A DNA stretch of 64,000 nt from Knoellia locipacati. GTDB taxonomy: Bacteria > Actinomycetota > Actinomycetes > Actinomycetales > Dermatophilaceae. Positions 18,386 through 26,263 of the stretch are shown here, piece by piece. A program made the position numbers and the translations under genes. Location of the stretch: contig NZ_BKBA01000012.1 in NCBI RefSeq assembly GCF_007992835.1, positions 62,001 through 126,000 of the forward strand. The letters are read 5' to 3'. Each line of letters starts with the position of its first letter. Position 1 is the first letter of the stretch. Below the pieces are notes generated by a model that was given only the letters and a program-made list of their open reading frames with translations, was not told the DNA's origin and did not search any database.

Positions 18386-19513
18386 GTGCTGGACGCCACC
18401 CGCAGCCCTCTGCACCCTGCTGCTCGAGACACCCTCCTCGCCGCTCTCGACGCCGGCTGGGCGGACCCGCGGCGCCTGCACCGGGAGGCCCGCCAGGCCC
18501 GCCACCTGCTCGACCGCGCCCGCGAGAGCATCGCCACGTCCATCGGGGCCCGGCCCGACGAGGTGTCGTTCCACCCGAGCGGCGCCCATGCCCTGCGCGT
18601 CGGCGTGGCGGGACTGAGGCACCCCCGTCGGCGCACCGCCGAGCGGCTGGTGACGTCGGCCGTCGACCGGGCCGTGCTGCTCCACGAGGCCCACGAGGCG
18701 GACCCGGCAAGCGTCCCCCTGCCCGTCGACCGTCTCGCCCGCATCTCCCCCGAGACCCTCGGGATGGCCCTGGCCACCGGCCCCACCGCGCTCGTGGCCC
18801 TCCAGCACGCCAACGGCGAGGTCGGGACGGTGCAGCCGGTCGCTGCGCTCCACGACGTGTGCCGTGAGGCCTCGGTCCCGCTGCTGCTCGACGGCACCGC
18901 ATCACTCGGTCGCATCGCGACGCCCGGCTCGTGGGACGCGCTCGTCGGCGACGCCGCGACGGTGGCCGGCCCACCCGTGGGCGTCCTCGCGGTGCGGACG
19001 GGGGCTCGCTTCGACCTCCCCGGCCCCCGCTGGGAGCCTGAGCACGGGCGCGAGGTCGAGGACCCGTGGGTGCCGCTCGTCCTGGCTGCGGCCGAGGCGT
19101 GGCAGCAGGCGCTCCACGCGCAGGCCGCCGAGGAGGCGTCGGCACTCACCCTGACCGAGCGGATCCGCGCGGCAGCCGCAGCCGTACCCGATGTCGAGGT
19201 CGTCGGTGACCCCGACGACCGGCTCCCCCACGTCGTGACCTTCAGCGCGCTCTACGTCGACGGCGAGAGCATCGTCGACGCCCTCGACCAGAGGGGGGTC
19301 GCGGTCGCCTCCGGCTCGGCGTGCACGTCCAGCCGGCTCGAGCCCAGCCACGTCCTGGCCGCGATGGGTGCGCTGACCCACGGCAACGTCCGGGTCACCC
19401 TCCCGCTCGAGGCGGTGCGTCCAGAGCGTGCCGACGACGTCGAGCGCCTGTGCCGCGAGCTGCCCGCTGTCGTGGCCGACCTGCGGGCCCGTCTCGGGGT
19501 GGGCGACCTGTGA
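18386..19513 (+). CDS. NifS/IscS-fold class V aminotransferase homologue lacking all lysines
   Basis: The 375-aa protein follows the cysteine-desulfurase plan: Q-H-A-N-G-E-V-G-T-V-Q-P in the middle, a D-G-T-A-S-L-G-R segment matching the VDA-x-QS-x-G-K strand, and the catalytic Cys loop A-S-G-S-A-C-T-S-S-R-L-E-P-S near residue 312. The PLP-binding segment, normally G-H-K-x-x-G-P-K-G, reads D-A-A-T-V-A-G-P-P-V-G, and the protein contains no lysine anywhere. The PLP-stacking His is also replaced (A-V-D-R-A-V-L). It cannot form the normal internal aldimine. The stop overlaps the tusA GTG by 4 nt, so a sulfur-handling role with TusA is likely, possibly without PLP chemistry. Confidence 0.85.
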   Translation: MLDATRSPLHPAARDTLLAALDAGWADPRRLHREARQARHLLDRARESIATSIGARPDEVSFHPSGAHALRVGVAGLRHPRRRTAERLVTSAVDRAVLLHEAHEADPASVPLPVDRLARISPETLGMALATGPTALVALQHANGEVGTVQPVAALHDVCREASVPLLLDGTASLGRIATPGSWDALVGDAATVAGPPVGVLAVRTGARFDLPGPRWEPEHGREVEDPWVPLVLAAAEAWQQALHAQAAEEASALTLTERIRAAAAAVPDVEVVGDPDDRLPHVVTFSALYVDGESIVDALDQRGVAVASGSACTSSRLEPSHVLAAMGALTHGNVRVTLPLEAVRPERADDVERLCRELPAVVADLRARLGVGDL

Positions 19514-19767
19514 GCCCTCCCATCGGACCCGTCGAGGACTCCGACGACCCGGCACCCGACCTCGACGCGCGGGGCCTCAAGTGCCCCCTGCCCGTCATCC
19601 GGCTCGCCCGGCTGGCCCGCGACCTGCCGGCGGGCACGACGCTGCACGTCCTCGCCGACGACCCCGCCGCGGAGTCCGACATCCCGGCCTGGACCCGGAT
19701 GCGCGGGCACACGGTGACGCTCGAGAGGCGAGGTGGGCACACGGCATACGCCGTCGTTCTCGGCTGA
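19510..19767 (+). CDS. tusA: TusA-family sulfur carrier
   Basis: The 85-aa protein has the SirA/TusA signature L-D-A-R-G-L-K-C-P-L-P-V-I with the persulfide-bearing Cys in C-P-L-P. TusA relays sulfur from a desulfurase to thiolation or cofactor pathways. The GTG overlaps the end of the NifS-like gene (GTGA), so the two proteins are made together. An N-terminal extension of about 17 acidic residues precedes the domain. Confidence 0.88.
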   Translation: MSPPIGPVEDSDDPAPDLDARGLKCPLPVIRLARLARDLPAGTTLHVLADDPAAESDIPAWTRMRGHTVTLERRGGHTAYAVVLG

Positions 19768-19771
19768 GTGC

Positions 19772-20458
19772 TCAGCCGAAGCGGACGGCCGGGGCTGCGA
19801 GGGCCGCTGGGAGGGCGTCGAGGTAGCGCCGGCGTGGCCACTCGACGACGCCGAGCCGCTCGAGGTGCTCGGTCGCCCACTGCACGTCGATGACCCGTCG
19901 CTCGTCACCGTCGGCGTGGACGATGTCGACGAGCGCCGCGAGGGCCACCTTGGACGCGTCGCGCTCGGAGTGGAACATCGACTCACCGGCGAAGAGGCCG
20001 CCGATGGCGATGCCGTAGAGCCCTCCCACGAGCGCGCCGTCGCGCCAGGCCTCCACGCTGTGGGCCCAGCCCAGCCGGTGCAGCTCGGTGTATGCCGTGA
20101 CGATCTCGTCGGTGATCCAGCGCCCCTCACGCTCGGGGTCGGCGCAGCGTCGCATGACGTCGACGAACGCGGTGTCGACCCGGATCTCGAACTTGGCCCG
20201 GGCCTTGGTCAGTGAGCGCCGCTCCCGGAAGCCGCCGGGCAGCAGGACCCCGCGCGGGTCGGGCGACCACCAGCCGATCGGGCGCGTGCCGTGCTCGCCG
20301 AGACCCATGGGGAAGAGCCCGGCTCGGTAGGCGGCGAGCAGCGTGCCGGGGGCGAGGTCCGCACCGGCCGCGACGAGGTCCTCGTCGTCGGTGGGGCGGA
20401 GCTGGCCGAGCGCCCACTCGCCCGCGGGCGGCTCGACAGGGGGGAACGGGACGGTCAC
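19772..20458 (-). CDS. aat: Leucyl/phenylalanyl-tRNA-protein transferase
   Basis: The 228-aa protein attaches Leu or Phe to N-terminal Arg/Lys of proteins, marking them for ClpS-ClpAP degradation. Family landmarks are Y-R-x-G-L-F-P-M near residue 45, W-W-S-P-D-P-R-G-V-L, the W-x-x-x-E-A-W-R-D strand, G-G-L-Y-G and G-E-S-M-F. GTG 20458 is 10 nt after the adoK-like stop, so it is the second gene of that operon. Confidence 0.93.
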   Translation of the reverse strand: MTVPFPPVEPPAGEWALGQLRPTDDEDLVAAGADLAPGTLLAAYRAGLFPMGLGEHGTRPIGWWSPDPRGVLLPGGFRERRSLTKARAKFEIRVDTAFVDVMRRCADPEREGRWITDEIVTAYTELHRLGWAHSVEAWRDGALVGGLYGIAIGGLFAGESMFHSERDASKVALAALVDIVHADGDERRVIDVQWATEHLERLGVVEWPRRRYLDALPAALAAPAVRFG

Positions 20459-20468
20459 GGCCGGGAGG

Positions 20469-21449
20469 TCAGGGCCTCGCGCACGTGATGTGCGGCTCGA
20501 CGTCGGCGGCCGAGTCGTCGCCGTAGGCCTGCGCGAGGCGGTCGAGGAACGCCTTCTTGTCGAGGACGTACTCCTGGGTGCCGATCGTCTCGAGGACGTA
20601 GGTCGCGAGGAGCGATCCGATCTCGGCGCAGCGCCGGTGCTCGAGCCCGGCCGACAGCCCGGTGAGGAAGCCGGCGCGGAAGGCGTCGCCGACACCCGTC
20701 GGGTCGGCGCGGCGCGTCTCACCGGCGATGGGGACCTCGATCGGGTCCTCGCCGCGGGTGATGATGACGGCGCCGTCCTTGCCCTTGGTGATGACGCGGG
20801 TCGTCACCTGCGCCTGGATGTCGTCGGCGCTCCACCCGGTCTTCTGCTCGGTGAGGTGCGCTTCGTACTCGTTGGTGAAGAGGTAGTCCGCGCCCTCGAT
20901 GAGCGTGCGGATGAAGGGGCCGTCGGCGAAGGCGAGCTGCTGCGAGGGGTCAGCGACGAAGGTGATCCCGCGGGTGCGGCACTCGTCGGTGTGGCGCAGC
21001 ATCGCGTCCGGGTCGTTGGCGCCGACGAGGACGAGGTCGAGACCGTCGGCGGCGATCGGGCCGAGCTCGATGAGCCGGGCCTCGCTCATGGCCCCGGCGT
21101 AGAACGTCGCCATCTGGGCCATGTCGTCGTCGGTCGTGCAGACGAAGCGCGCCGTGTGCTTGGTGTCGGAGATGTGGACGTGCTCGCAGTCGACGCCGTG
21201 GCGGGTGAGCCAGCTGCGGTAGTCGCCGAAGTCCTCACCGGCCGCGCCCACGAGCAGCGGCCGTTGGCCGAGGACGGCCATGCCGAAGCAGATGTTGCCG
21301 GCGACTCCCCCTCGGCGGATCTCGAGGGTGTCCGCGAGGAACGACACCGAGATCTTGTCGAGCTGCTCGACGACGAGGGAGTCGGCGAACCGACCCCGGA
21401 AGGTCATGAGGTGGTCGGTCGCGATGGACCCGGTGACTGCGATGCGCAC
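20469..21449 (-). CDS. adoK: PfkB-family sugar/adenosine kinase
   Basis: The 326-aa kinase has the PfkB N-terminal signature (R-R-G-G-V-A-G-N-I-C-F-G) and the catalytic D-P-T-G-V-G-D-A-F-R-A-G with its base Asp. The closest known neighbour pattern is M. tuberculosis AdoK (Rv2202c), which lies beside ctaC and phosphorylates adenosine; substrate identity is inferred from synteny. I place the start at the second of two tandem GTG codons, since TAGGTT lies exactly 6 nt before it. It leads aat. Confidence 0.8.
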   Translation of the reverse strand: MRIAVTGSIATDHLMTFRGRFADSLVVEQLDKISVSFLADTLEIRRGGVAGNICFGMAVLGQRPLLVGAAGEDFGDYRSWLTRHGVDCEHVHISDTKHTARFVCTTDDDMAQMATFYAGAMSEARLIELGPIAADGLDLVLVGANDPDAMLRHTDECRTRGITFVADPSQQLAFADGPFIRTLIEGADYLFTNEYEAHLTEQKTGWSADDIQAQVTTRVITKGKDGAVIITRGEDPIEVPIAGETRRADPTGVGDAFRAGFLTGLSAGLEHRRCAEIGSLLATYVLETIGTQEYVLDKKAFLDRLAQAYGDDSAADVEPHITCARP

Positions 21450-21455
21450 CACGGC

Positions 21456-21461
21456 AACCTA
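21456..21461 (-). promoter_or_regulatory. -10 hexamer TAGGTT, leaderless type
   Basis: On the minus strand the hexamer is 6 nt from GTG 21449 but only 3 nt from GTG 21452, which favours the second GTG as start. Confidence 0.5.
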
Positions 21462-21535
21462 CCCCGTCGACGAGCCCCGCCACTCCCCCGCCGGAAACCC
21501 CACTGTGGCCGGGTGTTCAAACTCCACATCGTCAG

Positions 21536-21556
21536 GTACTTGACATCGCATAGTAC
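21536..21556 (+). promoter_or_regulatory. Palindromic operator candidate upstream of padR
   Basis: GTACT and AGTAC form an inverted repeat with an 11-nt spacer, overlapping a TTGACA hexamer (21540-21545). PadR proteins bind such AT-rich inverted repeats in their own promoters, so autoregulation is likely. It is 20 nt before the padR-like start. Confidence 0.5.
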
Positions 21557-21575
21557 TGGGCGACACAGTGGAGCC

Positions 21576-21923
21576 ATGCCCGCACATGACCCGCAGATGC
21601 TCAAGGGAGTCCTCGGGCTCCTCCTCCTGAGCGTGCTGTCGACCGGCGACAACTACGGCTACGGGCTCGTGACCCAGCTGCGTGCCGCCGGCTTCGACGA
21701 CCTCGCCGAGGGCACCGTCTACCCCGGCCTCACCCGCCTCGAGGCTGCCGGGCTCCTTGACTCCCACCTCGTCCGCAGCGACGCCGGCCCCGCCCGCAAG
21801 TACTACCGCCTCACCGATGCCGGGCACGCCGAGCTCGCCGCCCGGCGCACCGCGTGGACCGACCTCGTCCAGTCCGTGCAGACCGCCACCGCCGCCACAC
21901 TCACCGCAGGGGAGACCGCATGA
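21576..21923 (+). CDS. PadR-family transcriptional regulator
   Basis: The 115-aa protein is a winged-helix PadR member: L-L-L-L-S-V-L, Y-G-Y-G-L-V-T-Q-L, then the wing E-G-T-V-Y-P-G-L-T-R-L-E-A-A-G-L-L and R-K-Y-Y-R-L-T. Its stop overlaps the start of the next gene by 4 nt; PadR plus a HAAS-domain membrane protein is a recurring pair in which the regulator controls the operon. Confidence 0.9.
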   Translation: MPAHDPQMLKGVLGLLLLSVLSTGDNYGYGLVTQLRAAGFDDLAEGTVYPGLTRLEAAGLLDSHLVRSDAGPARKYYRLTDAGHAELAARRTAWTDLVQSVQTATAATLTAGETA

Positions 21924-22465
21924 ACCTCATCGACCGCACCCGGATCGAGACCGCCGTCGCGCGCTACGACTTCTGGCTCGAGATGCGCGGCGTGCGCGGG
22001 TCGCGGCGCCGCGACCTGCGCCGCGAGCTGCGCGCCAACCTCACCGAGGCAAGCGCCGACGTGGGCACGACGCGGGCGCTGTTCGGCATCGGCTCACCCA
22101 AGGAGCTCGCGTATGCCGCGACCGACACCGACCCGTCCCGCCCACGCTGGTCCCAGGGCCTCATCTGGGGCGCCGCCACGCTGGCGCTCCTCGTCGCGTG
22201 GCTCCTCGTCACGAGCCTCACCATCGTCCAGAGCGTCGAGGCCGCGGGGGTGACGCGGGCCGTCGACGTGCACCCCTTCCCGTGGTTCGGCACGACGTTC
22301 ACCGTGCAGTCCTCCCCCGGCACCCTCCAGGCGAGCATCTCGCCGCTCTGGCAGCTCCTCGCCGGACCGCTCTTCGTCTTCCTCTTCGTGGCCCAGCCGT
22401 GGCGGCTCCTGCGCCGTCGGCGCCCTGCTCTTGTCCACGACGCGTCGAGCGAGCAGAGTGCCTGA
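21920..22465 (+). CDS. HAAS-domain-like membrane protein
   Basis: The 181-aa protein has an N-terminal helical, highly charged domain (R-R-D-L-R-R-E-L-R-A-N-L) like HAAS/DUF1700 domains, followed by two membrane segments around residues 83-105 and 150-170 and a basic tail. HAAS domains commonly accompany PadR regulators, as here. No enzymatic motif is visible. Confidence 0.7.
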   Translation: MNLIDRTRIETAVARYDFWLEMRGVRGSRRRDLRRELRANLTEASADVGTTRALFGIGSPKELAYAATDTDPSRPRWSQGLIWGAATLALLVAWLLVTSLTIVQSVEAAGVTRAVDVHPFPWFGTTFTVQSSPGTLQASISPLWQLLAGPLFVFLFVAQPWRLLRRRRPALVHDASSEQSA

Positions 22466-22466
22466 C

Positions 22467-23192
22467 ATGGACTCCCCCCGCTGGCAGGACGCCGACTACA
22501 CCGGCCTCAAGGCCTTCGTCTTCAACTGCACCCTCAAGCGCTCACCCGAGACGAGCCACACCCAGGGCCTCATCGACGTGAGCACCGCGATCATGGAGAA
22601 GCACGGCGTCGAGGTCGAGGTGCTGCGCGCCGTCGACCACGACATCGCCACGGGCGTCTACCCGGACATGACCGAGCACGGCTGGGAGAGCGACGCCTGG
22701 CCCGAGATCTGGGAGCGGGTGCTCGCCAGCGACATCCTCGTCATCGCCGGCCCGATCTGGCTCGGTGACAACTCGAGCATCACCAAGCAGGTCATCGAAC
22801 GCCTCTACGCGATGAGCGGGCTGACCAACGACCACGGCCAGTACATCTACTACGGCAAGGTCGGCGGTGTCATCATCACCGGCAACGAGGACGGCATCAA
22901 GCACTGCGCGTCCAACGTCCTCTACAGCCTCCAGCACCTCGGTTGCACGATCCCGCCGAACGCCGACGCCGGCTGGATCGGCGAGGCCGGCCCGGGCCCG
23001 TCCTACCTCGACGAGGGCAGCGGGGGCCCCCAGAACGAGTTCACCCAGCGCAACACGACCTTCATGACGTGGAACCTCATGCACCTCGCGTGGCTGCTCA
23101 AGCAGCAGGGCGGCTTCCCGACCGGCGGCAACGAGCGGGTCAAGTGGGACCGGGGCGCGAACTTCGACCACCCCAACCCCGAGTACCGCTGA
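22467..23192 (+). CDS. Flavodoxin-like NAD(P)H-dependent oxidoreductase
   Basis: The 241-aa protein has the flavodoxin-fold FMN loop at the N-terminus (F-N-C-T-L-K-R-S-P-E-T-S-H-T, where the phosphate loop is expected), a second FMN contact A-G-P-I-W-L-G-D and G-G-V-I-I-T-G-N-E-D-G. This matches the NADPH-dependent FMN reductase/flavodoxin_2 type. The ATG is 1 nt after the HAAS gene stop, so it belongs to the padR operon. Substrate unknown. Confidence 0.82.
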   Translation: MDSPRWQDADYTGLKAFVFNCTLKRSPETSHTQGLIDVSTAIMEKHGVEVEVLRAVDHDIATGVYPDMTEHGWESDAWPEIWERVLASDILVIAGPIWLGDNSSITKQVIERLYAMSGLTNDHGQYIYYGKVGGVIITGNEDGIKHCASNVLYSLQHLGCTIPPNADAGWIGEAGPGPSYLDEGSGGPQNEFTQRNTTFMTWNLMHLAWLLKQQGGFPTGGNERVKWDRGANFDHPNPEYR

Positions 23193-23232
23193 CCGACCAC
23201 AGCACGTGCGACTGAGCGCACGTCATACGCCA

Positions 23233-23262
23233 AGGGCCCCTCACCACGTGGTGAGGGGCCCT
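23233..23262. terminator. Perfect 30-nt palindrome, bidirectional terminator
   Basis: The two 15-nt arms (AGGGCCCCTCACCAC and its complement) are adjacent, between the convergent oxidoreductase and Fe-S carrier genes. A copy of GTATGCCG begins 4 nt after it. Confidence 0.85.
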
Positions 23263-23284
23263 CGATGTATGCCGTGGGTGCGGC

Positions 23285-23665
23285 TCAGCTGAACGAGTCG
23301 CCGCAGGCGCAGGAGCTGCCCGCGTTGGGGTTGTCGATGGTGAAGCCCTGCTTCTCGATGGTGTCGGAGAAGTCGATCGTGGCGCCCTCGAGGTAGGGGC
23401 CGCTCATCCGGTCGACGACGACCTCGACACCGTCGAAGTCGCGCACCAGGTCACCGTCGAGCGAGCGCTCGTCGAAGTAGAGCTGGTAGATGAGGCCGGA
23501 GCAGCCACCGGGCTGCACGCCCACGCGCAGGCGCAGGTCGTCGCGACCCTCCTGCTCGAGGAGGGAACGGACCTTGCCGGCCGCGAGGTCGGTGAGGAGG
23601 ACGCCGTGGGCCGGGGCCTCGGCAGCCGCGTCGACGGTCGTGGTCGTGGTGTCGAGCTCGCTCAT
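23285..23665 (-). CDS. erpA: A-type iron-sulfur carrier (IscA/ErpA-like)
   Basis: The 126-aa HesB-family protein carries the three conserved cysteines (G-G-C-S-G and S-C-A-C-G-D). It delivers Fe-S clusters to apoproteins; the nearby nadA product is one possible client. It is preceded by a 20-residue disordered leader rich in Thr and Ala. Same neighbourhood as M. tuberculosis Rv2204c. Confidence 0.9.
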   Translation of the reverse strand: MSELDTTTTTVDAAAEAPAHGVLLTDLAAGKVRSLLEQEGRDDLRLRVGVQPGGCSGLIYQLYFDERSLDGDLVRDFDGVEVVVDRMSGPYLEGATIDFSDTIEKQGFTIDNPNAGSSCACGDSFS

Positions 23666-23783
23666 GGGTGACTCCTGTGCTGCGTCGGGGCTCGGGTGGT
23701 CAAGGGTGCTGCATGTGGTCGCAACTGTCGGCGGCCACGATCTGTTCCCGGGCGTGACTTCAGGATACGACTTCCCACCGTCG

Positions 23784-24947
23784 TCACCGACCAGCGGACC
23801 ACGTCCTGGCCACCCGCGCCGCACGGGCGCGCAGCGTGCCCACGGGGTCGAGCAGCGCCGCGTCGACCTCCTCGGGAGTCTCGGCGACGGCATACGTGCC
23901 GCTGATCCCCAGCCCCATCGTCTCGCGACGGCCCACGAGGACCTGACCCGCGAGCACGACGCTCGGGAGGCCGGCCTCGAGCGCCGCGACGGCGACACCG
24001 GCCGCGACCTTGCCCTGCAGGCTCTGCCAGTCGAAGGTGCCCTCACCCGTGACGACGAGGTCGCTCTCTCGCACGACGTCGTGGAAGCCGACGGCGTCGA
24101 GGACGAGGTCGACCCCGCTCACCCGCCGTCCACCGAGGAGGAACAGGGCGTAGCCGAGCCCGCCCGCGGCGCCCGCGCCGGGCTCGCGCTCGAGGCGGCG
24201 GGGACTGCCCGTGAGCAGGTCCAGGGGTGAGGGCAGGGTGCGGGCGACGATCTCGGTGAAGCGTCCGAGCGCCCCCTCGAGCTCTTGGGCGAGCTCGGGC
24301 GAGGCGCCCTTCTGCGGGCCGAACACCGCGCTCGCACCCTTGAACCCGAGGAGGGGGTTGTCGACGTCGGTGGCGACGACGAGGTCGACGCCCGAGAAGC
24401 GGTCGCGGGCGGCGAGCAGCCCCGTGAGCGCGTCGTCGGGTGCCTGTGCGAGCGCACTGCCGCCGCGGGCGAGGACGTCCGCGGGGCCGGCGCCGAGCGC
24501 GGCGAGCAGTCCCGCGCCCGCGTCGTTGGTTCCGCTGCCCCCGAGGCCGACGACGATCCGGTCGACGTCCTCCTCGAGCGCGGCGAGGACGAGCTGACCC
24601 ACGCCCCACGTGCTCGTGAGGGCCGGGTTGCGCTCGTCGGCCGCGAGCAGGTGCAGGCCGGCCGCCTGCGCGGACTCGACGTATGCCGTCCGCCCACCCT
24701 CGTGCTCGACGACGAGGACCGCTGCGGGCACCTCGCGGCCGACCGGGTCGCTCACCGTGAGGGCGACGGTCTCGCCCTCGAGCGCTCGCCCGAGGACGTC
24801 GAGGAAGCCGGGGCCGCCGTCGGACAGCGGGAGCAGGGTGAGGGCGTCGCCGGGCGCGGTGTCGTGCCACCCTGCGGCCATGGCCTCCGCCGCCTGGGTG
24901 GCCGTGAGGGTTCCGGTGAAGCAGTCCGGGGCGATGACGACGTGCAC
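23784..24947 (-). CDS. glxK: Glycerate kinase, type I
   Basis: The 387-aa protein matches glycerate kinase family 1: V-I-A-P-D-C-F-T-G-T-L-T at the start, P-L-S-D-G-G-P-G, G-L-G-G-S-G-T-N-D-A-G-A-G in the middle and G-E-G-T-F-D-W-Q-S near the end. GTG 24947 is chosen because TACCGT ends 7 nt before it. It phosphorylates glycerate to 2- or 3-phosphoglycerate. It is divergent from nadA. Confidence 0.92.
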   Translation of the reverse strand: MHVVIAPDCFTGTLTATQAAEAMAAGWHDTAPGDALTLLPLSDGGPGFLDVLGRALEGETVALTVSDPVGREVPAAVLVVEHEGGRTAYVESAQAAGLHLLAADERNPALTSTWGVGQLVLAALEEDVDRIVVGLGGSGTNDAGAGLLAALGAGPADVLARGGSALAQAPDDALTGLLAARDRFSGVDLVVATDVDNPLLGFKGASAVFGPQKGASPELAQELEGALGRFTEIVARTLPSPLDLLTGSPRRLEREPGAGAAGGLGYALFLLGGRRVSGVDLVLDAVGFHDVVRESDLVVTGEGTFDWQSLQGKVAAGVAVAALEAGLPSVVLAGQVLVGRRETMGLGISGTYAVAETPEEVDAALLDPVGTLRARAARVARTWSAGR

Positions 24948-24954
24948 GGCACGC

Positions 24955-24960
24955 ACGGTA
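24955..24960 (-). promoter_or_regulatory. -10 hexamer TACCGT, leaderless type
   Basis: On the minus strand it ends 7 nt before the glycerate kinase GTG. Confidence 0.5.
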
Positions 24961-25050
24961 TCGGGTCCGTTCCGCCGCCGGAAGCACGGCGGCTCCGGGG
25001 CCGGGAGCGCAGCGGCGGGCGACCGGCGTCGGGAGCCGAGGCCACCGGCA

Positions 25051-25056
25051 TACGAT
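25051..25056 (+). promoter_or_regulatory. -10 hexamer TACGAT overlapping CGGCATAC
   Basis: It ends 6 nt before the nadA GTG. The last three bases of the octamer copy at 25046-25053 are the first three of the hexamer. Confidence 0.55.
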
Positions 25057-25062
25057 CGTGCC

Positions 25063-26256
25063 GTGACGACGACGCCTGCCGCTCCGCTCCCCCTCCTCGT
25101 GCTCGGCCAGGGCCGCGACCTGCACTCCGAGCGGGGCGTCGAGTGCCCCGGCGACCTGCCGGCCGCCTCCGACCCCGACCTCGTGGCGCGCGCCCGCGCC
25201 GCCAAGGAGGCGCTCGGCGACAAGGTCTTCGTCCTGGGTCACCACTACCAGCGCAACGAGGTCATCGAGTTCGCCGACGTCACAGGCGACTCGTTCAAGC
25301 TCGCCAAGGAGGCCGCCGCCCGCCCGGACGCGCCGTGGATCGTCTTCTGCGGGGTGCACTTCATGGCCGAGTCGGCCGACATCCTCACGAGCGACGAGCA
25401 GACCGTGATCCTGCCCGACCTCGCCGCCGGGTGCTCGATGGCCGACATGGCCGCCATCGCGCAGGTCGAGGACTGCTGGGACGAGCTCGTCGCCGCCGGG
25501 GTCGCCGACGACACCGTGCCGGTGACCTACATGAACTCGTCGGCGGCGATCAAGGCGTTCACCGGCCGGCACGGCGGGACGATCTGCACGTCGTCGAACG
25601 CGAAGACGGCCCTGACGTGGGCGCTCGACCAGACCGGCGGCACGAACGGCACGGGCAAGGTCCTCTTCCTCCCCGACCAGCACCTCGGGCGCAACACCTG
25701 GGCGCGCGACCTCGGCGGCTCGCTCGAGGACTGCGTGGTCTGGGACCCGCACCGCCCGATGGGTGGCCTCACGGTCGAGGAGCTGCAGGCGGCCCGGATG
25801 ATCCTGTGGCGCGGGCACTGCTCGGTGCACGGCCGGTTCACCACCGAGGCCGTCGCTGCCGCGCGCGCCGAGATCCCCGGGGTCAAGGTCATCGTCCACC
25901 CCGAGTGCCGTCACGAGGTCGTCGAGCTCGCCGACGAGGTCGGCTCGACCGAGAAGATCATCCAGACCATCGCCGCGGCACCTCCCGGCACGGCGTGGGC
26001 GGTCGGCACCGAGCTCAACCTCGTCCAGCGCCTGGCCCAGATGTTCCCCGAGCAGCGGATCGCGTTCCTCGAGAAGAACGTCTGCTACTGCTCGACGATG
26101 AACCGGATCGACCTCCCGCACCTCGTGTGGGCGCTCGAGTCCCTCGTCGACGGTCGTGTCGTCAACGCCATCCGCGTCGATGAGCAGGTCGCCGCCGACG
26201 CCCGTCGGGCTCTCGACCAGATGCTCGCCTTGCCGGGCGAGACCTCCAAGGACTGA
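25063..26256 (+). CDS. nadA: Quinolinate synthase
   Basis: NadA condenses iminoaspartate with dihydroxyacetone phosphate to quinolinate in NAD synthesis, using a [4Fe-4S] cluster. The 397-aa protein has V-L-G-H-H-Y-Q-R-N-E, the substrate loop M-N-S-S-A-A-I-K, L-P-D-Q-H-L-G-R-N and Cys candidates for the cluster in F-C-G-V-H, H-C-S-V-H and V-C-Y-C-S-T-M. Unlike many actinobacteria, no nadB or nadC follows. It converges on the next gene with a 7-nt gap. Confidence 0.95.
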   Translation: MTTTPAAPLPLLVLGQGRDLHSERGVECPGDLPAASDPDLVARARAAKEALGDKVFVLGHHYQRNEVIEFADVTGDSFKLAKEAAARPDAPWIVFCGVHFMAESADILTSDEQTVILPDLAAGCSMADMAAIAQVEDCWDELVAAGVADDTVPVTYMNSSAAIKAFTGRHGGTICTSSNAKTALTWALDQTGGTNGTGKVLFLPDQHLGRNTWARDLGGSLEDCVVWDPHRPMGGLTVEELQAARMILWRGHCSVHGRFTTEAVAAARAEIPGVKVIVHPECRHEVVELADEVGSTEKIIQTIAAAPPGTAWAVGTELNLVQRLAQMFPEQRIAFLEKNVCYCSTMNRIDLPHLVWALESLVDGRVVNAIRVDEQVAADARRALDQMLALPGETSKD

Positions 26257-26263
26257 CGCGTCC

